DNA of 22,524 nucleotides from positions 1 through 22,524 of the forward strand of contig JBJKVP010000007.1 of the NCBI GenBank assembly GCA_045562535.1, in the 5' to 3' direction. The stretch is from UBA6926 sp045562535 (lineage in GTDB: Bacteria; Chloroflexota; Dehalococcoidia; UBA6926). The position numbers were made by a program, and so were the translations under genes. The notes below the pieces were generated by a model. That model was given only the letters and a program-made list of their open reading frames with translations. It was not told the origin of the DNA and made no database searches. This document shows, in pieces, positions 16,176-22,524 of this stretch; the stretch's first letter is position 1; the number at the start of each line of letters is the position of its first letter.

Positions 16176-17363
16176 TTATACAGAGCCGGATATTTGTAGC
16201 TGTTTTCCTTCAGTTTTGATCGCCGGTGCGAGAATTAATTCAGCTTGCTGAAAATCCTTAATAGACTGTGCACCACACATACCCATAGCAGTCTTGAGTG
16301 CCCCTACTAGATTCTCAGTCCCATCTGTTTTATCTGTAGGGCCATTTAATATTTGTTCCAAGGATCCCCGAACACCAACGCGAATTCTTGTACCTCTAGG
16401 TAAATCAGGATGAGGTGTAGCCATGCCCCAATGGTACCCTTTTCCTGGAGCTTCTTCCGTTCCAGCAAAAATTGAACCTAGCATTACTCCGTCGGCACCA
16501 GACACCAACGCTTTGCTTAAATCGCCACCGCTTCTTATCCCTCCATCGGTAATTATTGGCACGTAACGACCTGTCCGCCTGTAATACTCATCTCTTGCCG
16601 CCGCAGTATCGATAGTCGCTGTAACTTGTGGGACACCAATACCTAAAACTTCCCTACTAGTACAGGCCGCTCCAGGGCCAACACCGACTAGTACCCCTGA
16701 AACACCTGCTTCCATAAGTTCTAATGTAGAACCGTAGGATACTGTATTACCAATTATGACGGGTATAGGGATTCTCTTCACTAGATCTTCTATATTTAAT
16801 CCCACCGAGTTTTTAGAAATATAACGCGCTGTTGTAACAGTAGAAGCACAAACAAAATAGTCTGCCCCTGCATCTACTATGGCATCAACAAACTGATTAG
16901 TATTAGCAGGAGTTATTGAAACAGCGACTATTGCTCCTCTTTTTTTCATATTCTCAATCGAATCGACCATATACTCTTCTTTAAGAGGAGCAGAGTATAT
17001 TTCTTGGAGGACTGCAGTCACTTTCTCTGCGGAAGCGTCTATGACTTGCCGAAGCATTTCTTCTGGGTTAGGATACCTGCCGTGAACGCCCTCTAAATTA
17101 AGTGTTGCTAAACCACCTTGTTGTGTATACAAAGCAGCAAATTCTGGATCAACAACACCATCCATCGCCGCAGCTAATATTGGTAAATCGAATTCCCTAT
17201 CACCAATAGTTAATCCTATCTCTGCATCCTTTGGGTTCATTGTTGCTTGCCCTGGGACTATGGCTACTTCCTCAAAACCGTACGCTCGTTTGAGTTGTTT
17301 GAAGTCACCTCTTCCACGCTCTTTATTTTGCATTTCCGATAAAGCAGATGGTGATACTACCAT
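16176..17363 (-). CDS. guaB3: GuaB3-type IMP dehydrogenase-related protein (no CBS domains)
   Basis: This is a member of the IMPDH/GMP reductase (beta/alpha)8-barrel family in its GuaB3 branch, known from cyanobacteria and actinobacteria. The catalytic cysteine loop reads GVGPGAACTSREVLG with C234, DGGIRSGGD starts at 273, and MLGSIFAGTEEAPG lies at 294-307. At 395 residues there is no room for the CBS (Bateman) pair of canonical GuaB. A cyanobacterial GuaB3 has been reported to act as an IMP dehydrogenase, whereas the actinobacterial one has no established function, so the reaction here (probably IMP to XMP) is inference. No guaA or canonical guaB is in the window. AGGGG lies 8 nt before the ATG. 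The 5' leader has a promoter, a short ORF and an intrinsic terminator, suggesting attenuation. Confidence 0.9.
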   Translation of the reverse strand: MVVSPSALSEMQNKERGRGDFKQLKRAYGFEEVAIVPGQATMNPKDAEIGLTIGDREFDLPILAAAMDGVVDPEFAALYTQQGGLATLNLEGVHGRYPNPEEMLRQVIDASAEKVTAVLQEIYSAPLKEEYMVDSIENMKKRGAIVAVSITPANTNQFVDAIVDAGADYFVCASTVTTARYISKNSVGLNIEDLVKRIPIPVIIGNTVSYGSTLELMEAGVSGVLVGVGPGAACTSREVLGIGVPQVTATIDTAAARDEYYRRTGRYVPIITDGGIRSGGDLSKALVSGADGVMLGSIFAGTEEAPGKGYHWGMATPHPDLPRGTRIRVGVRGSLEQILNGPTDKTDGTENLVGALKTAMGMCGAQSIKDFQQAELILAPAIKTEGKQLQISGSV

Positions 17364-17368
17364 TAAAT

Positions 17369-17485
17369 TTACCCCTGTCTATAACTAGTGTTTGTAAGGC
17401 TTAAAAACCGGTGAATTGGATCTATAAATAAAAAAACGCGCAGAAGCGCGTTGAAGTTACTGGTGCTTGACGTTCGTTCGTCCAT
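17369..17485 (-). CDS. Possible leader peptide ORF upstream of guaB3 (38 aa)
   Basis: An ATG lies within a base or two of the predicted transcription start and opens a 38-codon frame that runs through the intrinsic terminator stem (17430-17452) and stops 5 nt before the guaB3 ATG. There is no room for a ribosome-binding site, so it would be leaderless. The peptide is Ser/Thr/Phe/Leu-rich and matches nothing I recognise. An ORF of this size can arise by chance; its layout relative to promoter and terminator is the only support. Confidence 0.25.
   Translation of the reverse strand: MDERTSSTSNFNALLRVFLFIDPIHRFLSLTNTSYRQG
17430..17452 (-). terminator. Rho-independent terminator upstream of guaB3
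   Basis: On the minus strand AACGCGC, loop TTCT and GCGCGTT form a perfect 7-bp GC-rich stem followed by a T-run (seven T in all, two of them in the stem). It lies about 90 nt after the gctB stop and about 67 nt before guaB3. It could end the typA-CoA-transferase transcript, but a promoter lies between gctB and this hairpin, so it also sits in the guaB3 leader. Confidence 0.85.
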
Positions 17486-17490
17486 GGCTA

Positions 17491-17519
17491 ATTATCACAA
17501 CTTTAAGTTAACCCGTCAA
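17491..17519 (-). promoter_or_regulatory. Sigma-70-type promoter upstream of the guaB3 leader terminator
   Basis: The minus strand has TTGACG (17519-17514), a 17-nt spacer and GATAAT (17496-17491), each hexamer matching the consensus at 5 of 6 positions at ideal spacing. The predicted start is near 17484, giving a transcript of about 55 nt if the following terminator acts, or guaB3 mRNA if it is read through. Confidence 0.65.
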
Positions 17520-17541
17520 CATCTGATTATCGATTATGCTA

Positions 17542-18285
17542 TTATCCCCCAAAGCCACCATTTTCAACGAATCCAGGGTAAGCCACCGCAATTTTTTCTT
17601 TCACCGAAGATCTTAAAATACTAAGTTCCTCATCAGTCGGAAGTGCTGTTTCTGGAACATCAGAAGGTATATCAAATTTGAATCCTGTGTTCTCTACAAC
17701 CTCTTCTACACTAACACCGGGATGCACTGACTCGAGCTCAAATCCTTTTTTCTCTTTCAAAAATTTCATAACACACAAATTTGTGATCAGCATCGTTGGT
17801 CCACCTGGTCGGTGAACTCTTTCATCACTTGTGCCAGGAGTGGTAATAAAGTCAACATCCTCCACAAATACTCTTGGTGTGTGTTCCATACGGAAAAGAA
17901 TGATTCTCTGTGTCATAAAATAAAGCATTCCAGATCCTGCAGCTCCAGGTAACCTGACATCAGGTCGGTCATGGTCTCCGATGGTAGTCAGATTAATATT
18001 TCCATGTCCATCCATCTGTGCTCCACCAAGAAAAAAAAGGTCTAATTTACCTCGCTGAGCAATATCAAATGTTTCCTTACCGCTTATAGGGCTTAACGCT
18101 GGATCATCAGATCCAATAGCAACATAGATCATATCTGGAGCGGTACTATATTGGGCTAAAAGCACTCCTGACATCGGTACTGGGGAAGCCGCCCCAGTGC
18201 CCACGTAGGTTTCATCACGCACTTCCTTTGAAATGCGTGCAGCCATAAGTTCTCCAATCGTAAAATCGTCGGAGGTAAAGGGCAA
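17542..18285 (-). CDS. CoA-transferase family beta subunit (GctB/IpdB-like)
   Basis: The 247-residue protein belongs to the family I CoA-transferase beta subunits (glutaconate CoA-transferase B, IpdB). Family features are YVGTGAASPVPM, LDLFFLGGAQMDGHGNINLT and the glycine-rich LPGAAGSGML, followed by RVFVEDVDFITTPG. In true transferases a catalytic glutamate lies in a YESG-like strand near residue 55; here the equivalent stretch reads MIYVAIGS (52-59) and no Glu is seen. That resembles the IpdAB branch, which acts as a ring-cleaving hydrolase on a steroid-derived CoA thioester, so the substrate and reaction are open. The start is a TTG with GAGG 7 nt upstream. The alpha-subunit gene lies 35 nt upstream. 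A terminator is found about 90 nt downstream. Confidence 0.85.
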   Translation of the reverse strand: MPFTSDDFTIGELMAARISKEVRDETYVGTGAASPVPMSGVLLAQYSTAPDMIYVAIGSDDPALSPISGKETFDIAQRGKLDLFFLGGAQMDGHGNINLTTIGDHDRPDVRLPGAAGSGMLYFMTQRIILFRMEHTPRVFVEDVDFITTPGTSDERVHRPGGPTMLITNLCVMKFLKEKKGFELESVHPGVSVEEVVENTGFKFDIPSDVPETALPTDEELSILRSSVKEKIAVAYPGFVENGGFGG

Positions 18286-18320
18286 TTGATCACCTCAAAA
18301 TTAATTATTAATTACATCTA

Positions 18321-19163
18321 TTAATGAGTAACCGCTAACACCATCTCTTGATACTCGGCCTCCGTATGACCAATCACATACTTGTTCAAATATTCTCTGT
18401 AAGCCTCTTCAGACTTCGCAGCAACAATATATTCACTTAAATGATTTTGGTCGACATCATACACCGGTTCCATCGCTCCTGGGTGAGCAGCGTTAGGGCT
18501 TAGCACAACAGTGTTAACAAATGGCCAAGGTATAACGTAGCCGCCCCTAGGATCTTTAGCCAAGTCATAATCAACAATTTCTTCAACAGTAACAATAACC
18601 TTGTCGCTCGCTTGAGCAACCATACGATCATCGTACCCTGGTGCTAATACGTTTCCTGTCTTATCTGCCTTGTAGGCATGTATAAGTGCGAAGTCAGGCT
18701 TTGTTGCAGGAACAAGCACAATATCCTCGCCAGGTGAATAAGGGTCTTCTATTATCTTCCAATCAGGATGTAAATCTAGGAAATCTGCTCCAATAACCCC
18801 TCTCGAAGGGATAAAAGGCACGCCGTTGGCTCCAGCCTGGAGTCCAGTCAAAGTAACTGGTCAAGTCGTATCCATGGCGGCAATTCCGCCTTCTTTTGCA
18901 ACTCTACGATAGTTTGGAGCTAATCCACTCTCACCAAAAGTAAGTGATCCTGTTTCAACAGCGGTTACTAAACCGGCCCCTATAAGCATGTCTCCATTAA
19001 TTCCGCCTGCAGGTGTAAAAACTAATTTTAAATCCCCAACATTTTGGCGAACTAATTCTCTTGTTATGGCCATAGACGATTTATGATTGTTACCGGACAT
19101 CGCTAGAAGACTACCACTGTGTATCTTTGCCACAGCCTCTTCAATTGGTAAAAACTTAGTCAT
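18321..19163 (-). pseudogene. CoA-transferase family alpha subunit (GctA/IpdA-like) interrupted by one in-frame TGA
   Basis: Two reading frames, 19163-18861 (100 residues) and 18860-18321, are in the same frame and together make one alpha subunit of about 280 residues. The first part has the N-terminal SGSLLAMSGNNHKSSMAITR segment. The second has GLQAGANGVPFIPSRGVIGAD, FALIHAYKADKTGNVL and the C-terminal TEAEYQEMVLA typical of IpdA/GctA. A lone TGA at 18863-18861 separates them. The first standard start after it is a TTG at 18851 with no ribosome-binding site, so a separate second gene is unlikely. The rest of the frame is undamaged. Explanations are a recent nonsense mutation, a sequencing error, or recoding. 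The ATG at 19163 has GGGAGG 6 nt upstream. It pairs with the beta gene downstream and follows typA. Confidence 0.8.
18830..18863 (-). other. In-frame TGA with two adjacent small hairpins
   Basis: Directly after the TGA (18863-18861) the minus strand has CCAGT, 7 nt, ACTGG (18860-18844), then CTCCA, GGC, TGGAG (18842-18830). The second loop has G in first place and begins 23 nt after the TGA, within the window used for bacterial SECIS elements, but the stems are only 5 bp. TGA serves as a normal stop in sufU, sufS and proA, so genome-wide reassignment is excluded. Confidence 0.4.
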
Positions 19164-19263
19164 AATAAACCTCCCAAACTAAATCGCTACAATGAATTAA
19201 CTCTATCACAAAAGAGAGGTTATTATCAAAAAACCGTCCTTTAACTTGAGTTGGATCTAATTA

Positions 19264-21099
19264 CTATCTGTTTTGCTTAGCTTTTGATCTCGATAAACGA
19301 TGCCGCTCAGATCCTAACAACGCTTTTTTTCTCAGCCGTATGGTTGCGGGAGTAATTTCCACTAATTCATCATTTTCGATGAAGTCTAGGCACTCCTCAA
19401 GAGTCATTTGAATTGGAGGTGTTAATTTAATCGCGTCATCTGAACCTGCTGCCCTTACGTTGGTAAGTTTTTTTTCCTTACAAATATTCAAGTTAATATC
19501 ATCTTGCCTTGAATTAGCTCCAACTATCATACCCTCATAAACAGTTTGGCCTGGTTGAACAAAAGTAGATCCTCTTCCTTGAGCATTTCTAATTCCATAC
19601 GGAACGCATACTCCCGTCTCTGAAGAGACCAAAACCCCTGATCGAACTTTATTTATTAAGCCAGAGATTGGTCGATAGTCTTTGAATATATTCGTCATAA
19701 CGCCCTGGCCCTTAGTCGATTTAACAAAAAAACTGTTGAAACCTATAAGCCCTCTGGTTGGTATCTGGAAATCCATACGAACGTTACCTTTCCCATCAGC
19801 ATCCATGTTAACCATTTCTGCCAATCTCGAAGACAAATTTTCGGTCAAAATCCCTATGAAATCTTCCCTAGTCTCTAAATACAACATTTCGTATGGTTCG
19901 TGTTCTATTCCGTCAATATGTTTTGCTATCGCCTGAGGCTTAGAAACTTCTATTTCAAAACCTTCTCTCCTCATAGTCTCAATCAAAACTGCTAAATGAA
20001 GTTCACCTCTCCCCGCTACAACAAATTCATCAGCAGAACTTCCATTTTGAACAACAAGGCTCACATTAGTTTGTACTTCTTTTGCAAGACGAGCTCTTAT
20101 TTCTCTAGAAGTCCCCCTTTTGCCTTCCAGTCCAGAAAGTGGAGACGTATTGACTGAAAAAGACATTCTAACCGTTGGTGGATCGACAGTAATCTTTGGC
20201 AAAGGTTGGGGATCATCAGCAGAAGAGATAGTATCTCCGATAGATATTTCATCAAAACCTGATATAGAAACGATTTCACCAACTTGCGCTTTCGAAGTCT
20301 CTACTCTTTCTAGACCATCAAAAACATATATACGTCCAGCGCGAGCGTTGATATTTTCATCGTTACTACTAACTCGTGTTATTAGTTCTCCTTGGGAAAG
20401 AGTCCCATTCGATATGCGCCCGATAGCCATTTGGCCTAGGTGATCATCATATGAAAGCGAGGTAACAAGGATTTGTAAGGAAGCATTGGGATCACCTTTA
20501 GGGCTGGGAACATGATTAACAATTGTGTCAAAAAGTGTTTCCATGCTCTGTTCATCAGAATCTAAAGTTGACTTACTATAGCCGTTTCTGGCAGACGCAA
20601 AAATTACCGGAAAATCCAGTTGCTCTGACGTCGTAGCTAAATCAAGAAATAAATCATTCACTTTTTCAATAACAAAATCAATGCGAGCGTTAGGAGAATC
20701 AATCTTGTTAATTACAACTATAGGTACAAGGCCTTTTTCCAAAGCTTTATTCAAGACATATCGAGTCTGAGGCATTGGACCATCTGCAGCATCAACAACA
20801 AGTAAGCATCCGTCGGTCATATTAATGACTCTTTCAACTTCTCCACCAAAATCAGAGTGTCCGGGCGTATCAATGATATTGATTTTAGTATTCTTATAAT
20901 CTATTGCAGTATTTTTTGCGAGTATAGTAATCCCGCGTTCTCGTTCAATTGGGTTACTATCCATTACAAGATTTGTAATTTTTTGGCTGGGTTTGAAAGC
21001 ATTGCTTTGCTTTAACATCGCATCGACCAAAGTCGTCTTACCATGATCGACGTGAGCGATTATGGCGATATTACGTATATTTTTAGATTCTATTGACAT
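19264..21099 (-). CDS. typA: Ribosome-associated GTPase TypA/BipA
   Basis: TypA/BipA is an EF-G-like translational GTPase that binds the ribosome and affects 50S assembly and stress responses. GTPase motifs are AHVDHGKT (15-22), ERERGITI (52-59), DTPGH (77-81), NKID (131-134) and SAR at 169-171. Domain II, domain III (VSLVVQNGSSADEFVVAGRGELHLAVLIETMRREGFE region) and the TypA-specific C-terminal domain (PTRGLIGFNSFFVKSTKGQG region) follow. Length of 611 residues is typical and the protein is complete. No strong ribosome-binding site precedes the ATG. The fur-family gene lies 63 nt upstream and the CoA-transferase genes follow after a 100-nt gap, in which I see no convincing terminator or promoter. 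Confidence 0.96.
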   Translation of the reverse strand: MSIESKNIRNIAIIAHVDHGKTTLVDAMLKQSNAFKPSQKITNLVMDSNPIERERGITILAKNTAIDYKNTKINIIDTPGHSDFGGEVERVINMTDGCLLVVDAADGPMPQTRYVLNKALEKGLVPIVVINKIDSPNARIDFVIEKVNDLFLDLATTSEQLDFPVIFASARNGYSKSTLDSDEQSMETLFDTIVNHVPSPKGDPNASLQILVTSLSYDDHLGQMAIGRISNGTLSQGELITRVSSNDENINARAGRIYVFDGLERVETSKAQVGEIVSISGFDEISIGDTISSADDPQPLPKITVDPPTVRMSFSVNTSPLSGLEGKRGTSREIRARLAKEVQTNVSLVVQNGSSADEFVVAGRGELHLAVLIETMRREGFEIEVSKPQAIAKHIDGIEHEPYEMLYLETREDFIGILTENLSSRLAEMVNMDADGKGNVRMDFQIPTRGLIGFNSFFVKSTKGQGVMTNIFKDYRPISGLINKVRSGVLVSSETGVCVPYGIRNAQGRGSTFVQPGQTVYEGMIVGANSRQDDINLNICKEKKLTNVRAAGSDDAIKLTPPIQMTLEECLDFIENDELVEITPATIRLRKKALLGSERHRLSRSKAKQNR

Positions 21100-21162
21100 T
21101 TAATAATCTCGAAAAATAAGAACTCTTTGTTCATTTAGGGAGCTTCCATTTAATCTGAAGAC

Positions 21163-21594
21163 TTACTTGCACAAGTCGCACAATCCAATCAACTCTAGCG
21201 AATGTCCATCTATGGATAGCGCATATTGTTCTTGAATACCCATAACCTCATTCTCTATTTGTTCTTCCAGTTCTCTACCTAATTCTATATCAATTATCCG
21301 GCCGCATTTTTTACAAAAAAGGTGATGATGATGACTCGTCTCTTCAACCTTAAGCTCAACAACCATAGCCTTTTCAGGATTTGTAAATTCAGTTATTAAA
21401 CCAAACCTTTGTAAATCGTTAATGACTCTATATAAAGTCGATTGCGCAAGTTTTCCGCGAGATAATTTAAGTAGTTTATCAATAGTTAACGGACCAGCTT
21501 GTTTCAATAATATTCCCAGCACAATCAATCTTGGATTGGTAATAGACGCATCTTTTGATTTCAATAGATCTCTGGACTGATTCTTTAAAGACAT
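21163..21594 (-). CDS. Fur-family metal-responsive repressor (Fur, Zur or PerR)
   Basis: The 143-residue protein has the winged-helix DNA-binding domain (about 1-80, recognition helix region AQSTLYRVINDLQRFGLI) and a dimerisation/metal domain. SHHHHLFCKKCGRIIDI supplies His ligands and C94/C97, and the C-terminal GLCDLCK supplies C139/C142, the pair of CxxC motifs of the structural zinc site. Metal specificity is not decided by these motifs. A ZIP-type transporter is divergent with a Fur-type box at its promoter, so Zur or Fur are the best guesses. ATG 21594 is chosen; the in-frame TTG at 21603 lies inside the -10 hexamer. The predicted transcription start is about 2 nt before the ATG, so the mRNA seems leaderless. 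Confidence 0.92.
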   Translation of the reverse strand: MSLKNQSRDLLKSKDASITNPRLIVLGILLKQAGPLTIDKLLKLSRGKLAQSTLYRVINDLQRFGLITEFTNPEKAMVVELKVEETSHHHHLFCKKCGRIIDIELGRELEEQIENEVMGIQEQYALSIDGHSLELIGLCDLCK

Positions 21595-21602
21595 AATAAT
21601 CA

Positions 21603-21631
21603 ATTATAGTCGAGACTCCACCAGTTGACAA
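21603..21631 (-). promoter_or_regulatory. Promoter of the fur-family gene
   Basis: Minus strand: TTGTCA (21631-21626), 17-nt spacer, TATAAT (21608-21603). The -10 matches the consensus fully and the -35 at 5 of 6. Its -35 shares five bases with the -35 of the divergent ZIP promoter. The start site is expected near 21596, next to the ATG. Confidence 0.7.
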
Positions 21632-21652
21632 AGTATCGGTTGATGCTATTAT
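21625..21652 (+). promoter_or_regulatory. Promoter of the ZIP transporter gene
   Basis: Plus strand: perfect TTGACA (21625-21630), 16-nt spacer, TATTAT (21647-21652). The predicted start is near 21659, just before the Fur-type palindrome. Confidence 0.75.
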
Positions 21653-21666
21653 TTATAAAACAAGAA

Positions 21667-21681
21667 TGAGAATTATTCTCA
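21667..21681 (+). promoter_or_regulatory. Fur-type operator (perfect 7-1-7 inverted repeat)
   Basis: TGAGAATTATTCTCA is a perfect 7-1-7 palindrome close to the Fur/PerR/Zur box (TGATAATNATTATCA). It lies at about +9 to +23 of the ZIP transcript, between the -10 and the ribosome-binding site (GGAG, 21692-21695), where bound repressor would block initiation or escape. Confidence 0.8.
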
Positions 21682-21702
21682 ATTTATATATGGAGTTACT
21701 TA

Positions 21703-22524
21703 ATGGATAACATTATATTTTTGATAGTTGCTGCGGTAATGACCGGATTATTATCACTTGCTGTGGCAATCGCCCTCATCCAAAACACAAAATCAGCGGG
21801 CTTCTTAGTCCGATACGGAACACCTTTTGCAGCGGGCGTTTTATTAGTTGCCGCGTTCAGAGATCTTTTACCACATGGGGTAGAAGAACATGGAGTAGTC
21901 GCCTTAAACGCCGCTTTGGGCGCAATTATCGTATTCTTTCTCATCGAGAAAGCATTTAGCGGTTTTCATCACCATCATGAAGAAGATAAAGACACTGGCA
22001 ACAAAACCCAAGGTTGGCTTTTCTTGGTAGGTGACATATTCCATAACGGAATTGATGGAATCGCGTTAGGAACTGCGTTTCTCATTGACGTATCAACGGG
22101 TATGATCGCAACCGTCGCATTAATTTCACACGATATACCTCTCGAAGTCGGGGAGTTTGGAGTGCAATTACGCGCTGGTTTCACAAAACGGCAAATTATA
22201 TCAAGAAATGTGCTGTCATCCTTCACAATTCTTATCGGAGCACTCCTTGCATTCCAATTCGGACACGACTTAGAGATCGCTACGGGGTACCTCTATGGAG
22301 CTATAGCAGGATTTTTCATCTATATTGCTCTAAGCGACATAGTACCTACTATCCATTCAACAGAAACTAAGCGTTTTGGTCCACAAACTGGTTTTCTAAT
22401 ATTCGGATTAGCTTTTGGTTTGATTGTTGCAAGCGTAGCTCACACTTACATCGACGTAGGGCACGGTCATGATGACCACAATACAGAGATTCATCAGGAA
22501 CACTCTAAAGATCATGACGAAGAT
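21703..22524 (+). CDS. ZIP-family metal transporter (3' end outside window)
   Basis: ZIP proteins import divalent metals such as zinc, iron or manganese across the inner membrane. The visible 274 residues contain about seven hydrophobic segments. The TM4 motif is HNGIDGIALG (114-123), and the TM5 motif is HDIPLEVGEF (143-152), where LIV-1/GufA-type proteins usually have HExPHExGD: the first Glu is Asp and the second His is Leu. H143 and E148 are kept. A His cluster (HHHHEED, 89-95) lies in the cytosolic TM3-TM4 loop, as is usual for ZIPs, and a second His/Asp-rich tail starts near residue 254 and runs out of the window. The ATG has GGAG 7 nt upstream. A Fur-type box in the promoter and a divergent Fur-family gene indicate metal-dependent repression. 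Whether it is zinc or iron specific is unknown. Confidence 0.9.
   Translation, partial: MDNIIFLIVAAVMTGLLSLAVAIALIQNTKSAGFLVRYGTPFAAGVLLVAAFRDLLPHGVEEHGVVALNAALGAIIVFFLIEKAFSGFHHHHEEDKDTGNKTQGWLFLVGDIFHNGIDGIALGTAFLIDVSTGMIATVALISHDIPLEVGEFGVQLRAGFTKRQIISRNVLSSFTILIGALLAFQFGHDLEIATGYLYGAIAGFFIYIALSDIVPTIHSTETKRFGPQTGFLIFGLAFGLIVASVAHTYIDVGHGHDDHNTEIHQEHSKDHDED

Noticed and set aside
18321..18851. Separate 176-residue gene starting at TTG 18851
   Set aside because: It is in frame with the upstream half of the CoA-transferase alpha gene, has no ribosome-binding site and lacks the N-terminal half of the domain.
18861..18863. Genome-wide reassignment of TGA to an amino acid
   Set aside because: TGA ends sufU, sufS and proA at the expected family lengths, so it is a stop codon in this genome.
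19176..19263. Terminator after typA (TTTTTT on the minus strand near 19232)
   Set aside because: The T-run is preceded only by weak or mismatched inverted repeats, so no convincing stem could be drawn.
21696..22226. Minus-strand ORFs of 82 and 83 residues opposite the ZIP gene
   Set aside because: They are antisense to clear ZIP transmembrane segments and motifs; long antisense frames are common opposite such genes.
1..22524. CRISPR arrays, transposons, prophage, tRNA or rRNA genes
   Set aside because: No regularly spaced repeats, transposase, integrase or phage motifs, or tRNA-like cloverleaf was found; gaps are too short and no composition break was seen.

Overview
This is an AT-rich, gene-dense stretch of a bacterial chromosome made almost entirely of housekeeping genes. 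No rRNA, tRNA, CRISPR array, insertion sequence or phage gene was seen, and no gene-free gap exceeds 300 bases. Small gaps, frequent TTG starts and the gene set fit a streamlined, probably free-living bacterium. A CBS-less GuaB3-type IMP dehydrogenase relative, SufU-type Fe-S assembly, a DUF1015 protein and an IpdA/GctA-like CoA-transferase pair would suit a low-GC Chloroflexota (SAR202/Dehalococcoidia-like) or actinobacterial lineage. That placement is inference and weak; no marker here settles it.

Layout. 1-2897 (+): the end of a metallo-beta-lactamase-fold hydrolase, lysA and holB, tightly spaced. 2909-7824 (-): fumC, sufC, sufS, sufU and a membrane-anchor-less SPFH protein. 7986-10430 (-): proA and proB, read proB to proA (proline synthesis). 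10534-16147 (+), divergent from proB: recF, a sirtuin, a ThDP-dependent enzyme of unknown substrate, a DUF1015 protein and greA. 16176-17363 (-): guaB3, preceded by an apparent promoter plus terminator leader. 17542-21594 (-): fur-family regulator, typA/bipA, a CoA-transferase alpha gene interrupted by one in-frame TGA, and its beta gene. 21703 to the window end (+): a ZIP-family metal transporter, divergent from the fur-family gene.

The most interesting points are: (1) recF clearly extends upstream of any ATG/GTG/TTG, so its start appears to be ATA or ATT (or there is a sequence error); (2) the CoA-transferase alpha gene has a lone TGA in an otherwise intact frame, directly followed by hairpin-forming sequence; (3) the guaB3 leader holds a near-consensus promoter, a short apparently leaderless ORF and an intrinsic terminator before guaB3, which looks like an attenuator or a small-RNA unit; (4) the fur and ZIP genes share overlapping divergent promoters with a perfect 7-1-7 Fur-type box, giving a self-contained metal-responsive switch; (5) the suf genes lack sufB/sufD. 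No clear, wholly novel multi-gene system was found; the sirtuin/ThDP/DUF1015 trio inside the recF-greA cluster is the nearest to an uncharacterised functional unit.
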